Shown here piece by piece: positions 52,138-61,666 of a stretch of 64,000 bases of DNA. The notes below the pieces were generated by a model, which was not told where the DNA came from, made no database searches, and saw nothing but the letters and a program-made list of their open reading frames with translations. Source of the DNA: Ravibacter arvi (GTDB lineage Bacteria > Bacteroidota > Bacteroidia > Cytophagales > Spirosomataceae); the NCBI RefSeq assembly GCF_039540405.1, contig NZ_BAABEY010000018.1:1-64000 (forward strand). Reading direction: 5' to 3'. Both the position numbers and the translations under genes were made by a program. Each line of letters opens with the position of its first letter. Position 1 is the first letter of the stretch.

Positions 52138-53331
52138 CTATTTTTTCCACATATAAATTGCCACATCTCCCGGATCAACGGCGAGCGTGCTGGTATAGGC
52201 GCCGGCAGGAACGAGCGTGCCGTCTTTTTGTACTTTTCTGACATCATCTTCAGCCACCAGCGTCAGCTTCATCGGTTGCTGGTAGTCACGGTTTACAATG
52301 ACCAGGAAGGTGTCGTTCCCTTTTTCCATCAGCGAGACCACCGCCCCCCCGCCGGTGGTTTCCAGTACTTTGATTTTTGGCGGAAGCGCAGCCATGCGCC
52401 TGGTGCCCTGCGGGATTTTGTCGCCGGTATGCCATACCGAAAGGACTTTACTGCCCACAAATACGCCTGCCAGTGACTGTATCTCCTGGTTGATCGTTTT
52501 GACGTGCTCATAGGTGTCGGTGCGTTTACCGTCGGCGGTGATCGGTGCGTGGTGAAAGTCCCATACATCTGTAACAGGCGTCCAGTAGGTAAAGTACTGA
52601 ACCGTCTGCGCCCCGTACGCCAGGATGCTGTAGACCTGGAATTTCATCTCGGCAAGCGTCGGAATCGCATAGTCATGAAAGGCCACTGCAAGTGAAAACG
52701 CCCAGAGGTCGCGCCCCGATTTCCGGGCAATGTCGGCGACGATTTCCATGTTCTCGTAATAATCCCTGGTACTGACCCGGTTTTTCATCAAAGGGTAATG
52801 GTCAAATGAGATAAAGGGCAAGGGCACCTCTTTTACAAAGGTTTCCACGTATTCGCGATAGGTTTCGGTACCGAGCTGCTCCTTGCTGGCATAGGTCGGA
52901 AACAGGTTGATATAGCAAAATTTGGACTTGTCGACGCTCCGGATCCGTTTTGCCCATTCGCCCAGTTCGGGGAAGTCCTTCCGCGAAGGTTCGTCCCTGA
53001 GGTAGTAGCCGGCCACCGCCGGGTGGTTCATCAGGCGTTTCACGGTTTTCTCCGGCTCGCTCTTAAGCTCCGGACAGGCGACTACGAGCTGCACACCCGT
53101 CTTTTTGCCAATTTCGAGCGCTTTTTCTACGGCAGCCAGGTCGGGGTAGTGCACGAAATTGAGCGAGATTCCGGCCTCCTTCAACTCCCTGAACCGCGCT
53201 TCGGAGGTTTCTTCCGCAGGAACGCCCATCCAGGCAAGTACAGGCAGGGGCTTGCCGGCCGGAAGTTTGTCCTGGCTTAGGGCCCGGGTGAATAATAAAG
53301 TGAGGAGTACGATGACAAGCGAATATCTCAT
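52138..53331 (-). CDS. Secreted TIM-barrel glycoside hydrolase-like protein
   Basis: A 397-residue exported protein from the ATG at 53331 (MRYSLVIVLLTLLFTRALS signal peptide). The body reads as a TIM-barrel glycosidase: GYYLRDEPS with a candidate catalytic acid, FISFDHYPLMKN and QTVQYFTYWTPV, with a C-terminal beta-domain. It resembles GH42/DUF4434-like proteins without a secure family. It is divergent from the second sigma-SusC locus, so it may serve the same substrate. A longer upstream extension to 53439 is unlikely, given the signal peptide. Confidence 0.7.
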   Translation of the reverse strand: MRYSLVIVLLTLLFTRALSQDKLPAGKPLPVLAWMGVPAEETSEARFRELKEAGISLNFVHYPDLAAVEKALEIGKKTGVQLVVACPELKSEPEKTVKRLMNHPAVAGYYLRDEPSRKDFPELGEWAKRIRSVDKSKFCYINLFPTYASKEQLGTETYREYVETFVKEVPLPFISFDHYPLMKNRVSTRDYYENMEIVADIARKSGRDLWAFSLAVAFHDYAIPTLAEMKFQVYSILAYGAQTVQYFTYWTPVTDVWDFHHAPITADGKRTDTYEHVKTINQEIQSLAGVFVGSKVLSVWHTGDKIPQGTRRMAALPPKIKVLETTGGGAVVSLMEKGNDTFLVIVNRDYQQPMKLTLVAEDDVRKVQKDGTLVPAGAYTSTLAVDPGDVAIYMWKK

Positions 53332-53554
53332 AAAGGAAAGGGATTGAGAAACAGGTAATTTACCTGTTAATACGGTAAAGGTTGGAGGGAGTACCTCTCC
53401 GAACCATCTCCTCTGCTTTTTCCTACTTCCATCCGCCACCTCCTAGTGGTAAAATTCCCGAATAAAATTGTAATTACATAAGGGTTTTGCGCTGGGCTAT
53501 GTGTCTGATAGGAAAACGCCAAAAAAGGCACATTTCTCAATTCCCGGATATACT

Positions 53555-54211
53555 ATGGCAGAAGAAAACAGGGACAAGCGATCTGCCGGCAAAAGTGAAC
53601 ACTTGGCCGGGGAGCGGCCGGTTTCGGGTAATGAGCCGCCTGCGGTTGATAACGAACGTTTTATCAGGCATGCTTTCGGCCAGGACCCAAAGCTGGGCTG
53701 TGAGCTGCTGTTCAGGAACTACTACGCGGCGCTCTGCAGCCATGCCGTGCGGTTCCTGGCGTCACCTGCCATCGCCGAGGACCTGGTGGCCGAGGTTTTC
53801 TGCGACTTTTACGAAGAAAATATATTCAGGGATATCAATACTTCTTACCGGTCTTACCTGTACAAGACCGTCCGGCACCGGGCTTTTAATTACCTGCGAC
53901 AGGCGTTGCGCCGGGACACGGGCCTCGAGGAGGTTTATTACCGCAGTACGCCCGAAAGTCAGCAGCCCGATGCAATGGCCCATTACGAGGAATTGCGCCG
54001 CGACGTTGAAGCCGCCATCCAGGGCCTGCCCCTGCACAGGAGAAAGATTTACCTGATGAACCGCTTTGAAGGAAAAAAGTACCAGGAAATTGCCGAAGAG
54101 CTGAGCATTTCGGTTCGTACCGTGGAAGTACAGATTCGCCAGGCGAGTCACCACCTGAGAGATGTATTAAGGGAAAAATGGGGGAGCAACAGCCATGAAG
54201 ATTACTTTTAG
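53555..54211 (+). CDS. ECF RNA polymerase sigma factor, FecI-like (locus 2)
   Basis: A 218-residue sigma factor from the ATG at 53555; a GTG at 53501 would lengthen it. After a charged N-terminal tail of about 30 residues come region 2 (ELLFRNYYAALCSHAVRFL; SYLYKTVRHRAFNYLRQ) and region 4 (YQEIAEELSISVRTVEVQIRQA). It overlaps the FecR gene start by 17 bp. It should switch on the second polysaccharide locus. Confidence 0.93.
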   Translation: MAEENRDKRSAGKSEHLAGERPVSGNEPPAVDNERFIRHAFGQDPKLGCELLFRNYYAALCSHAVRFLASPAIAEDLVAEVFCDFYEENIFRDINTSYRSYLYKTVRHRAFNYLRQALRRDTGLEEVYYRSTPESQQPDAMAHYEELRRDVEAAIQGLPLHRRKIYLMNRFEGKKYQEIAEELSISVRTVEVQIRQASHHLRDVLREKWGSNSHEDYF

Positions 54212-55220
54212 CAAACAGCGCATTTTTGATTATTTCGACGGAAAGGTAACGCCCCTGGAAGCAAAGCAGGTAGAAGAGTGGCTGGAAAACCAGGAAAACG
54301 AGGAGCGGTTTTACGCCTGGCTCCACGAATGGGAGTTGGAACGTTTACAGTATACACCTGACCCGGTCCGGGGGATCGGGAAGCTCAGGAGTTTTCTGGA
54401 TAAAAAGGAGCGCACCCCTACGTCGGTAACGCAGGCGACAGCCCCGCCCCAAAGGAGCCGGCTTCCGGGAAGAGTGCGGATGGGGTACTGGGCGGCGGCG
54501 TGTGCGGCCGTGGCGATACTCCTCCTGGCGGTTACCGCGCCGTTTTATCGTAAGCTAGCCAATGTAACCTATACAACCGGTTACGGTGAAACAAGGTCGC
54601 TGCTCCTTTCCGACGGAAGCTCGGTGGTGCTGAACGCCAATACTTCTCTTCAGGTACCCCGGTTCGGCTTCGGAAACGATACCAGGGAGGTGGTCCTGCA
54701 AGGCGAAGCATTGTTTTCGGTGGCCCACCTGGACAAGGACCGGAAGTTTGTGGTAAAAACGCTGAATGCGGCGGAAGTGGTGGTGCTCGGTACCGAATTC
54801 AGCGTGTTTGCGCGTTCCCGAGGCACCCGTGTGAAGCTGAACAAAGGCAAAGTAGAGTTACGGTACCGCGGGGCAGACCAGCGGTTCAACCAGGTGGTGC
54901 TGGCCCCGGGCGACCAGGTGACACTCGACGCAAAAGGAGGGATGGTATTGGACGAGGTGGCGCAGGCCGAGCCTTCAGGCAACTGGGCGGCCCGACAGTT
55001 CAGGTTCGAAAAAACGCCTCTTTCTGAAATCCTGCACATGTTATCCGAAAATTATGACCTGACGGTAAGCCTGGAAAAGGATGAGCTGGGGGAGCTGTCG
55101 CTGACCGGTACGTATGAGGCCAACCGGGGGGAAGAGCTCCTACTGACCATAGCCGAAGTGCTGGACCTGGACGTGAAAAAGGAGAAAGACAAATACAAGC
55201 TGGTTCCTAAACCCGAATAA
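54195..55220 (+). CDS. FecR-family anti-sigma factor (locus 2)
   Basis: A 341-residue FecR protein: cytoplasmic N-terminus (about 1-95; AWLHEWELER), membrane helix at about 97-116, and periplasmic FecR domain with SLLLSDGSSVVLNANTSLQV and VLGTEFSVFARSR. The C-terminal ALHM-type STN-contact region includes FEKTPLSEILHMLSENYDL. It controls the sigma factor encoded immediately upstream, and is controlled by the STN domain of the SusC protein encoded 7 bp downstream. Confidence 0.94.
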   Translation: MKITFSKQRIFDYFDGKVTPLEAKQVEEWLENQENEERFYAWLHEWELERLQYTPDPVRGIGKLRSFLDKKERTPTSVTQATAPPQRSRLPGRVRMGYWAAACAAVAILLLAVTAPFYRKLANVTYTTGYGETRSLLLSDGSSVVLNANTSLQVPRFGFGNDTREVVLQGEALFSVAHLDKDRKFVVKTLNAAEVVVLGTEFSVFARSRGTRVKLNKGKVELRYRGADQRFNQVVLAPGDQVTLDAKGGMVLDEVAQAEPSGNWAARQFRFEKTPLSEILHMLSENYDLTVSLEKDELGELSLTGTYEANRGEELLLTIAEVLDLDVKKEKDKYKLVPKPE

Positions 55221-55227
55221 ACCAATA

Positions 55228-58200
55228 ATGACCCTAAATATGATGCAATCAGATTTACTGAAGGTAAGAGTCGTTGCTATGGCTCTGACAATTGTGCTGC
55301 TTCTCGGCAGCACCGCCCGGTCTGAGTCATCCGTGCAGAGTAGCAGGCCCTCGCTCTCTCACGTCTCTCCGGAAAACACGCGCGAGTTGTCGGAAGTCCT
55401 CAATGAGCTCAAGGGACGCTACAAAGTGCATATTCTCTACAACGACCAACAGGTAGAAGGCCTCGGCGTCAGGGTGGACCGGCTGGATTTTTCGGCGGGA
55501 ATTGAACAGAATCTCCGTTCCATCCTTTTAGACACGGGCTTAAAGTACAGGAAGGCCAGGGGGAATTCCTACCTCATCACCGGCAAGCGTATAGCGCATA
55601 AGGTAACGGTGCTGGTTGAGCCGGAAACCGGTGCTGCCGGAACGGAAGAAACTCCACCTATTGCGCAGCCTGAAGTGGTGCAGCAGGTCATAAAAGGGGT
55701 TGTCCGCGATGAAAAGGGAGAGCTTCTTCCGGGGGTAAGTATCCTGGTCAAGGGCTCCCAGGCCGGGACGATTACCGATGGCGAAGGGAGCTTTTCGCTG
55801 ACTGTTCCCGATGCCAACGCAGTGCTCGTGTTTTCTTTTGTCGGGTATATAACCCGGGAAGTGACAGCGGGCAACCGCAGCAGCCTGGAAGTATCGCTGG
55901 AGGTAGACGAAAAAGCGCTCGACGAAGTGATTGTGGTAGGGTACGGCGAACAGAAAAAAGTAAACCTTACCGGTTCTGTCTCTACCATTTCGGCAGACGA
56001 GCTCATAAAAAGACCCGCGCCGAATGCCCAGAACCTGTTGCAGGGGAAGGTGCCCGGCCTGCAGGTGGTACAGAATTCCGGGCAACCCGGGGATGACGGC
56101 GCCGTCATGACCATCCGCGGAATGGGGACGTTCAGTGGGGTAGGGAACGCCCCGCTGGTCCTTATAGACGGGATCGTAGGCGATATGACCAACCTGAACG
56201 CCGATAATATAGAATCGGTGTCGGTGCTGAAGGATGCCGCCTCGTCTGCTATCTACGGCGCAAGAGCGGCCAACGGTGTTATTCTCGTCACCACCCGCAA
56301 AGGGGCGGCCGGCTCGTTCAACCTCGACTACCGCGCAGATTTCCAGTTGCACCAGCCGACGGCGCTCCCCGAGCTGGTGACCAATTCGGCCGACTATATG
56401 CAATACTGGAATACCGCCCGGACCCGGGCGAACCAGGCAGCCCTCTTTAGCCAGCAGGAAATTGACGCCTACCGCAACGCCACCGACCGGGTACGCTATC
56501 CGAACTTTGACTGGGTGAAGCACATGGTCGGGAATGCCGCCTCTCAGAACCATTATCTGGCGGCCAATGGCGGCGGCGACAAAACTACCTACAACGTCGC
56601 GCTCGGTTATCTTGACCAGAACGGTATCGTGAGCGGGCACGATTACAAACGGTATAATTTCAATCTCAACCTCGATTCGAAAGTCAATAACATCGTAAGT
56701 ATAGGCGGCAGAGTGGCCTGGACAAGGAAAATTGTGGATGAACCCACCTACACCGACGACAACTTTATGCTGACGATTTATTCCCGGAACCCTACGACTT
56801 CTGTGTACCTTCCCGATGGGAGCGGGCGTTTTGCAGGAAATTACCGCCAGGGCGTCCCTTCCAACCGGAACCCGCTCTCGATCCTGGCCAGCGGAGGAAC
56901 TACCTTTGAAAAGAACAACCTGGCGGCGCAGACTTACGTGGATGTCAACCTTCTTAAAGATCTCAAATGGAGCGTCAAAGGCGCGGTGAACTTTGTAAGC
57001 GATTTTTCAAAACTGGTAGATCACCCGGTAGATGTGTATTTTTTCTCCGACGGGCAATACCAGAACAACGGGGTGTCGACCACGCTCGGCGTGCGCGACA
57101 ACTTTAATACTTCTCTGCTCACTACGGTTTATTCCACGCTTCATTACAACCGGAATTTTGCAGGCGGCCATGCGCTCGAAGGGCTTGCCGGCTATAACCA
57201 GGAGTCGTTTGTCAACCGCTTTTTACAGGGCTCCAGAATTTCGTATCCTTCCGACGGTCTTACCGAGATTGACGGCGGCTCTGTCAACGGACAGGCTACC
57301 ACCGGAACTTCCTACGAATGGGCGATCCGGTCTTTTTTCGGAAGATTGGGCTATAACTTCAAAGAGAAATACCTGCTGGAGGCGAATTTCAGGTACGACG
57401 GTACTTCCCGACTGCACAGTAGCAGCCGTTGGGGCGGATTCCCGTCCATTTCGGCGGGCTGGCGGATTTCCAATGAAGAATTCCTGAAAGGAAGCAGCTG
57501 GCTGCACAACCTGAAGGTCAGGGCCTCGTGGGGGAAACTCGGGAACCAGAACATCGACTACTACCCGTACCAGGACATCCTGTCGGTTTCAACCTATCCT
57601 TTCGCCACCCTCGAGCAGGGAGTGGTTTTGACCAGGCTTACCGATAAAAACCTGAGATGGGAAACTACTACGCTGACCGATTTCGGCCTGGATTTCTCGC
57701 TCTTCGGTGGAAAGCTCTCGGGAACCTTCGATCTCTACCGGAAGATCACGGACGATATTCTGTACAACATAGAAATCCCGCTGAGCATCGGCCTGGACGC
57801 GCCCACGGTCAACTTCGCTAAAATGGAGAACAAAGGCTTCGAGCTGGAGCTCAGCCATACCAACCGGCTGGGTGGCTTGAAATATACCGTCCACGGCAAC
57901 TTTTCGACCAACCGCAACAAGGTGCTGAAAGTGAGAGCACCTTTTTATGACACCAACAATACGATCCAGGAGGGGCTTCCGTGGATGTCGAACTATATGG
58001 TGGAGTGGATTGGGATTTTCCAGTCGCAGCAGGATATCGACAATAGTCCGGCACACCCGTTCAATCCCAAGCCGGGCGACCTGAAATTCAAGGATCAGAA
58101 CAACGACGGTGTAATCAATGCCGACGACCGCGTGGTGGTCGACGGCGCCTACCCGGACTTTTACTACGGCGGCGGGCTGAACCTTTCCTGGAAGCAGTTT

Positions 58201-58638
58201 GACTTGTCTGCCTTTTTCCAGGGCCTGGAGGGGATGAAGTTTTTTGTAGACCGCTGGGGAACGGTCCCCTTTACCCAGGGCGCGGCCCCTACGGTTGAGT
58301 TTGCCAAAAACGCCTGGACTGAAGAAAACAAAACCAATAAATATCCCGCCATGTACCAGGACGGCTACGGCCCGGTTACCGGCACCCGGTCTACCTTCTT
58401 TCTCCAGGATGCTTCCTACCTGAGGCTAAAAAATCTTGTCGTCGGGTATACGCTGCCTGTAGCGCTGGCGCGGAAGGTAAAGATGAAAAACCTCAGGGTT
58501 TACGTCTCAGGCGATAACCTGCTGACTTTCACGAAGTATCCCGGCGCAGATCCCGAACGGCTCGGGGTAGGACGCCAGCGGTTTGCGACCTATCCGCAGG
58601 TAAAAATACTCTCAGCCGGGTTAAATGTCAGATTCTAA
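55228..58638 (+). CDS. SusC/RagA TonB-dependent transporter with STN domain (locus 2)
   Basis: A 1136-residue outer-membrane transporter. Signal peptide at about 1-32, STN domain at about 55-115 (LNELKGRYKVHILYNDQQ), carboxypeptidase-regulatory-like domain at about 155-235 (VRDEKGELLPGVSILVKG), then DEVIVVGYG, a plug with TIRGMGTFSG and AIYGARAANGVILVTT, and the barrel with the NVRF terminal strand. It exceeds the length of simple SusC proteins because of the STN domain, which links it to the FecR protein. Substrate specificity is set by the next gene and the enzymes. Confidence 0.96.
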   Translation: MTLNMMQSDLLKVRVVAMALTIVLLLGSTARSESSVQSSRPSLSHVSPENTRELSEVLNELKGRYKVHILYNDQQVEGLGVRVDRLDFSAGIEQNLRSILLDTGLKYRKARGNSYLITGKRIAHKVTVLVEPETGAAGTEETPPIAQPEVVQQVIKGVVRDEKGELLPGVSILVKGSQAGTITDGEGSFSLTVPDANAVLVFSFVGYITREVTAGNRSSLEVSLEVDEKALDEVIVVGYGEQKKVNLTGSVSTISADELIKRPAPNAQNLLQGKVPGLQVVQNSGQPGDDGAVMTIRGMGTFSGVGNAPLVLIDGIVGDMTNLNADNIESVSVLKDAASSAIYGARAANGVILVTTRKGAAGSFNLDYRADFQLHQPTALPELVTNSADYMQYWNTARTRANQAALFSQQEIDAYRNATDRVRYPNFDWVKHMVGNAASQNHYLAANGGGDKTTYNVALGYLDQNGIVSGHDYKRYNFNLNLDSKVNNIVSIGGRVAWTRKIVDEPTYTDDNFMLTIYSRNPTTSVYLPDGSGRFAGNYRQGVPSNRNPLSILASGGTTFEKNNLAAQTYVDVNLLKDLKWSVKGAVNFVSDFSKLVDHPVDVYFFSDGQYQNNGVSTTLGVRDNFNTSLLTTVYSTLHYNRNFAGGHALEGLAGYNQESFVNRFLQGSRISYPSDGLTEIDGGSVNGQATTGTSYEWAIRSFFGRLGYNFKEKYLLEANFRYDGTSRLHSSSRWGGFPSISAGWRISNEEFLKGSSWLHNLKVRASWGKLGNQNIDYYPYQDILSVSTYPFATLEQGVVLTRLTDKNLRWETTTLTDFGLDFSLFGGKLSGTFDLYRKITDDILYNIEIPLSIGLDAPTVNFAKMENKGFELELSHTNRLGGLKYTVHGNFSTNRNKVLKVRAPFYDTNNTIQEGLPWMSNYMVEWIGIFQSQQDIDNSPAHPFNPKPGDLKFKDQNNDGVINADDRVVVDGAYPDFYYGGGLNLSWKQFDLSAFFQGLEGMKFFVDRWGTVPFTQGAAPTVEFAKNAWTEENKTNKYPAMYQDGYGPVTGTRSTFFLQDASYLRLKNLVVGYTLPVALARKVKMKNLRVYVSGDNLLTFTKYPGADPERLGVGRQRFATYPQVKILSAGLNVRF

Positions 58639-58651
58639 TCTCTTGAAGCAT

Positions 58652-60154
58652 ATGAACAGGTTTATAAAGGTATTTCTGGGGACGGCCATCGTAGGGACGC
58701 TTTCATCCTGCGAAGATTTTCTGACTAAAAATCCGCCGGATAAAATATCCATTCAGACATTCTGGAAAAGCGAGACCGACGCTGAAATGGCGCTGGCCGG
58801 GATCTACAGCCGTCTGCTCAACAATACGTTTGATATCAACCAGCTTGACTGGGACGCCATAAGCGATGATTTTTATCTTTTCGGGACTTACGGCCGGATC
58901 GATAATATCGCCAAGGGAATAGTGGAACCTACCACGGGCGGCGTCGTGGAAGCAATTTATCAGGACGCCTATCGCGGTATTTCCTCCTGCAATGTTTTCC
59001 TTAACAATATCGACCGAACACCCGTAAGCGAAGAAAAAAAGAATGCCTTTAAAGCGGAGGCATTGTTCCTGCGGTCACTCTTTTACTTTACGCTGACGGA
59101 GTTTTACGGGGGCGTGCCGTTCTACCTTACCGCGGCAACACTTGAAAATGCGTTCGTCACCCAAACGGCTAAAGCAGAAATTATCAGCCGGTTGGTAACC
59201 GACCTGGATTTCGCGATTGCCCATCTTCCCGATGCCGCCTACAAAGGGCATGCAGTCAAAGGATCGGCGCACGCGCTGAAGGCTAAAATATTGCTTCACC
59301 AGGGGAAATGGGCCGAGGCTGCAGACGCTGCGCTCCAGGTAATGCAGTCGGGCAAATTCAGTCTTTCGGGCAAATACCCGGACCTGTTCCTGGCCGCCAG
59401 GCAGGATAATAACCCTGAAATTATCTTTTCCGCACGCTACCTGAATCCCGACCGGTACGCGACCGAAGGGGCCGATATGAAGTACGGGGCATCGCTGGCA
59501 TTGAACGCTCGGCAGGATTTTGTAGACGAGTTTGAGTGCACAGACGGAAAGCCCATTTCCGAATCACCGCTCTACCGGCCGGACAGTATTTTTAAAAACC
59601 GTGACCCGCGCCTCTCCTTCACAATCAGGCATGTCTCCGAGCCTATTGTCAACCCGGATAACGGGATGAAGCATGTGAGCAGCGTAAGCGGGCTGCATAG
59701 TCCTTATGCGGTCAGGAAATACGTAGATCCCACCCATCTGCCGTTGTCGTATGCTACCCGGAGCGACCAGGATTTTGTGCTGCTGCGCTATGCGGAAGTG
59801 CTGCTGATCTATGCGGAAGCCCGCAATGAAGCGAGCGGCCCCGACCAGGGCGTCTACGATGCCGTGAACCAGGTGCGTAACAGGCCCGGGGTAAAAATGC
59901 CGCCGCTCCCGGCAGGTTTGGATAAGGAGGGGATGCGCCTGAAGATCAGGCATGAACGCCGTGTGGAGCTGGGAGCCGAAGGCCGCAGGTACCTGGACCT
60001 GAAACGTTGGAAAACAGCCGAAACGGTTATACCTTCCATTGTAGATCCCGGGGGCGTGCGCAGGAATTTCGATCCGTCCCGGCATTACGTTTTCCCCTTT
60101 CCTCAAAGTGAAGTTGATGTCAATACGTTGCTCCGGCAAAACCCGAATTATTAG
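58652..60154 (+). CDS. SusD/RagB-family glycan-binding lipoprotein (locus 2)
   Basis: A 500-residue lipoprotein from the ATG at 58652, chosen because it gives a clean signal ending in TLSSC (C20). An upstream ATG at 58625 adds nine residues inside the SusC gene. N-terminal TPR-like region, then the RagB C-terminal domain (RHERRVELGAEGRRYLDL near residue 445). It pairs with the SusC encoded 13 bp upstream. Its stop overlaps the esterase gene start. Confidence 0.95.
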   Translation: MNRFIKVFLGTAIVGTLSSCEDFLTKNPPDKISIQTFWKSETDAEMALAGIYSRLLNNTFDINQLDWDAISDDFYLFGTYGRIDNIAKGIVEPTTGGVVEAIYQDAYRGISSCNVFLNNIDRTPVSEEKKNAFKAEALFLRSLFYFTLTEFYGGVPFYLTAATLENAFVTQTAKAEIISRLVTDLDFAIAHLPDAAYKGHAVKGSAHALKAKILLHQGKWAEAADAALQVMQSGKFSLSGKYPDLFLAARQDNNPEIIFSARYLNPDRYATEGADMKYGASLALNARQDFVDEFECTDGKPISESPLYRPDSIFKNRDPRLSFTIRHVSEPIVNPDNGMKHVSSVSGLHSPYAVRKYVDPTHLPLSYATRSDQDFVLLRYAEVLLIYAEARNEASGPDQGVYDAVNQVRNRPGVKMPPLPAGLDKEGMRLKIRHERRVELGAEGRRYLDLKRWKTAETVIPSIVDPGGVRRNFDPSRHYVFPFPQSEVDVNTLLRQNPNY

Positions 60155-61646
60155 CCCGCCGATACGGCTTTTCCTCCTGGCCCTTTGTTTAGGGTGGATG
60201 GTGCAAACCGCCCATACCGTCCGGGCAGACGACGGGACCAGGCCTCCCTGCAGAAGCTGTGAAAGCCTGAAAGAACTCCTGCTTCCCGATGTGCGTGTCG
60301 ACTCCGTATCGGTATTGACCCAAAAGGAGGTCTGCGTGCTGAAAGGGGTGATAGGAAGGGAGATCACTTTTGAGCTGTTGCTGCCGGCCCGGTGGAACGA
60401 GCGTTTCGTAATGGGCGGCGGCGGCGGTTTCGTGGGGTATGTGATGAACCGCGCAAGAAACATGGCCTTTGACGGCTTCGCAACGGTAGGAACCGACACC
60501 GGCCATAAAGGTACCGATGCCGGTTGGGGGCTCAACAATATGGAGCGGCAACTGAACTTTGGTCATGCTGCAGTTCACCGGACGGCCGAAGTGGCAAAGG
60601 CGGTCATCCGCCACTACTATGCCGCCCCGCCCCGGTATTCGTATTTCATTGGACTTTCCAGGGGTGGCGGACAGGCGATGATGGAAGCCCAGCGGTATCC
60701 GCAGGATTTCGACGGCATAGTGGCCGGAGCCCCGGCCTTTAATTGGGTAGGGATGGCTGTGAAATTCAATCTGAACACGCGGGCCCTGTATGGTTCTCCC
60801 GAAAACCGGCAGCCCGTCATCACCAGCGACCACCTGCAGGTATTACAGCGGCATATACTGGGACATTGCGACGCATATGACGGGGTAAGGGATTCGATAA
60901 TAAGCGACCCGCTCCGGTGTAGCTTTAGCCTGGAAGATCTTCCGCGGTGCAAAAACGATATGCCGGGAGCTGATTGTTTCACGGCGAAGCAGGTAGAGAC
61001 CCTGAAAAGCATCTATGCCCCCGTCAGGGACGGTGATCAAGTAATACACAGCGGGTTTCCCCCGGGCGGGGAGAACGAGAAGACCGGTTGGTTTCCTTCG
61101 GTTACGGGGCCGATAGAAGGCAGCAGGCCCTATCCGACCTGGCAGGCATTCTACGGGATGGAAACGTTCAGATACCTGGTTTTTAATGACAGCGAATGGC
61201 GGTATGACCGCTATGACTGGCAACGGGTTTACCGCGATACGCGTTATGCGGCGGCCTACCTCAATGCAGCACAGACAGATTATTCGGCCTTCAAGGCCCG
61301 TGGCGGGAAAATGATCCTGTACCAGGGCTGGGCTGACCCGCTGATATCGGCGCTTGACCTGGTCCGCCACTATGAGGAAGCCGCTGCTGCGGATACTCAT
61401 CTCGAAAACAATATCCGCTTGTTTATGCTGCCCGGCGTTACCCATACCGGCGGCAGAGGGCCGGGTAAGGCCGACTGGTTCAGGCTGATAACCGATTGGG
61501 TGGAAAAAGACATGGCGCCGGAAAGGGTGATCCTTTCGAAGACGGAAAACGGTAAAGTGGTTATGACAAGGCCGGCATTTCCTTACCCGAGGGTACCCGT
61601 ATACGACGGCGCCGGTGACCCGAATCTGGAAAGCAGCTTTAAATAA
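60117..61646 (+). CDS. Secreted tannase/feruloyl-esterase-family protein
   Basis: A 509-residue exported alpha/beta hydrolase from the ATG at 60117, which overlaps the SusD gene by 38 bp. A signal peptide covers about 1-37. The nucleophile elbow is GLSRGGGQ (S181), followed by the Asp in YQGWADPLIS and the His in PGVTHTGG, a standard triad. An extended lid with several Cys residues (PPCRSCESL) is typical of the tannase family. It hydrolyses ester links such as feruloyl or galloyl groups on plant polymers. The exact ester is not determined. Confidence 0.88.
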   Translation: MSIRCSGKTRIISPPIRLFLLALCLGWMVQTAHTVRADDGTRPPCRSCESLKELLLPDVRVDSVSVLTQKEVCVLKGVIGREITFELLLPARWNERFVMGGGGGFVGYVMNRARNMAFDGFATVGTDTGHKGTDAGWGLNNMERQLNFGHAAVHRTAEVAKAVIRHYYAAPPRYSYFIGLSRGGGQAMMEAQRYPQDFDGIVAGAPAFNWVGMAVKFNLNTRALYGSPENRQPVITSDHLQVLQRHILGHCDAYDGVRDSIISDPLRCSFSLEDLPRCKNDMPGADCFTAKQVETLKSIYAPVRDGDQVIHSGFPPGGENEKTGWFPSVTGPIEGSRPYPTWQAFYGMETFRYLVFNDSEWRYDRYDWQRVYRDTRYAAAYLNAAQTDYSAFKARGGKMILYQGWADPLISALDLVRHYEEAAAADTHLENNIRLFMLPGVTHTGGRGPGKADWFRLITDWVEKDMAPERVILSKTENGKVVMTRPAFPYPRVPVYDGAGDPNLESSFK

Positions 61647-61666
61647 ACGGCTCAATTGTGTTGGAA

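Noticed and set aside
55540..56640. Minus-strand open frame of about 366 codons opposite SusC
   Set aside because: Shadow of the GC-rich transporter gene; no domain and no operon context.
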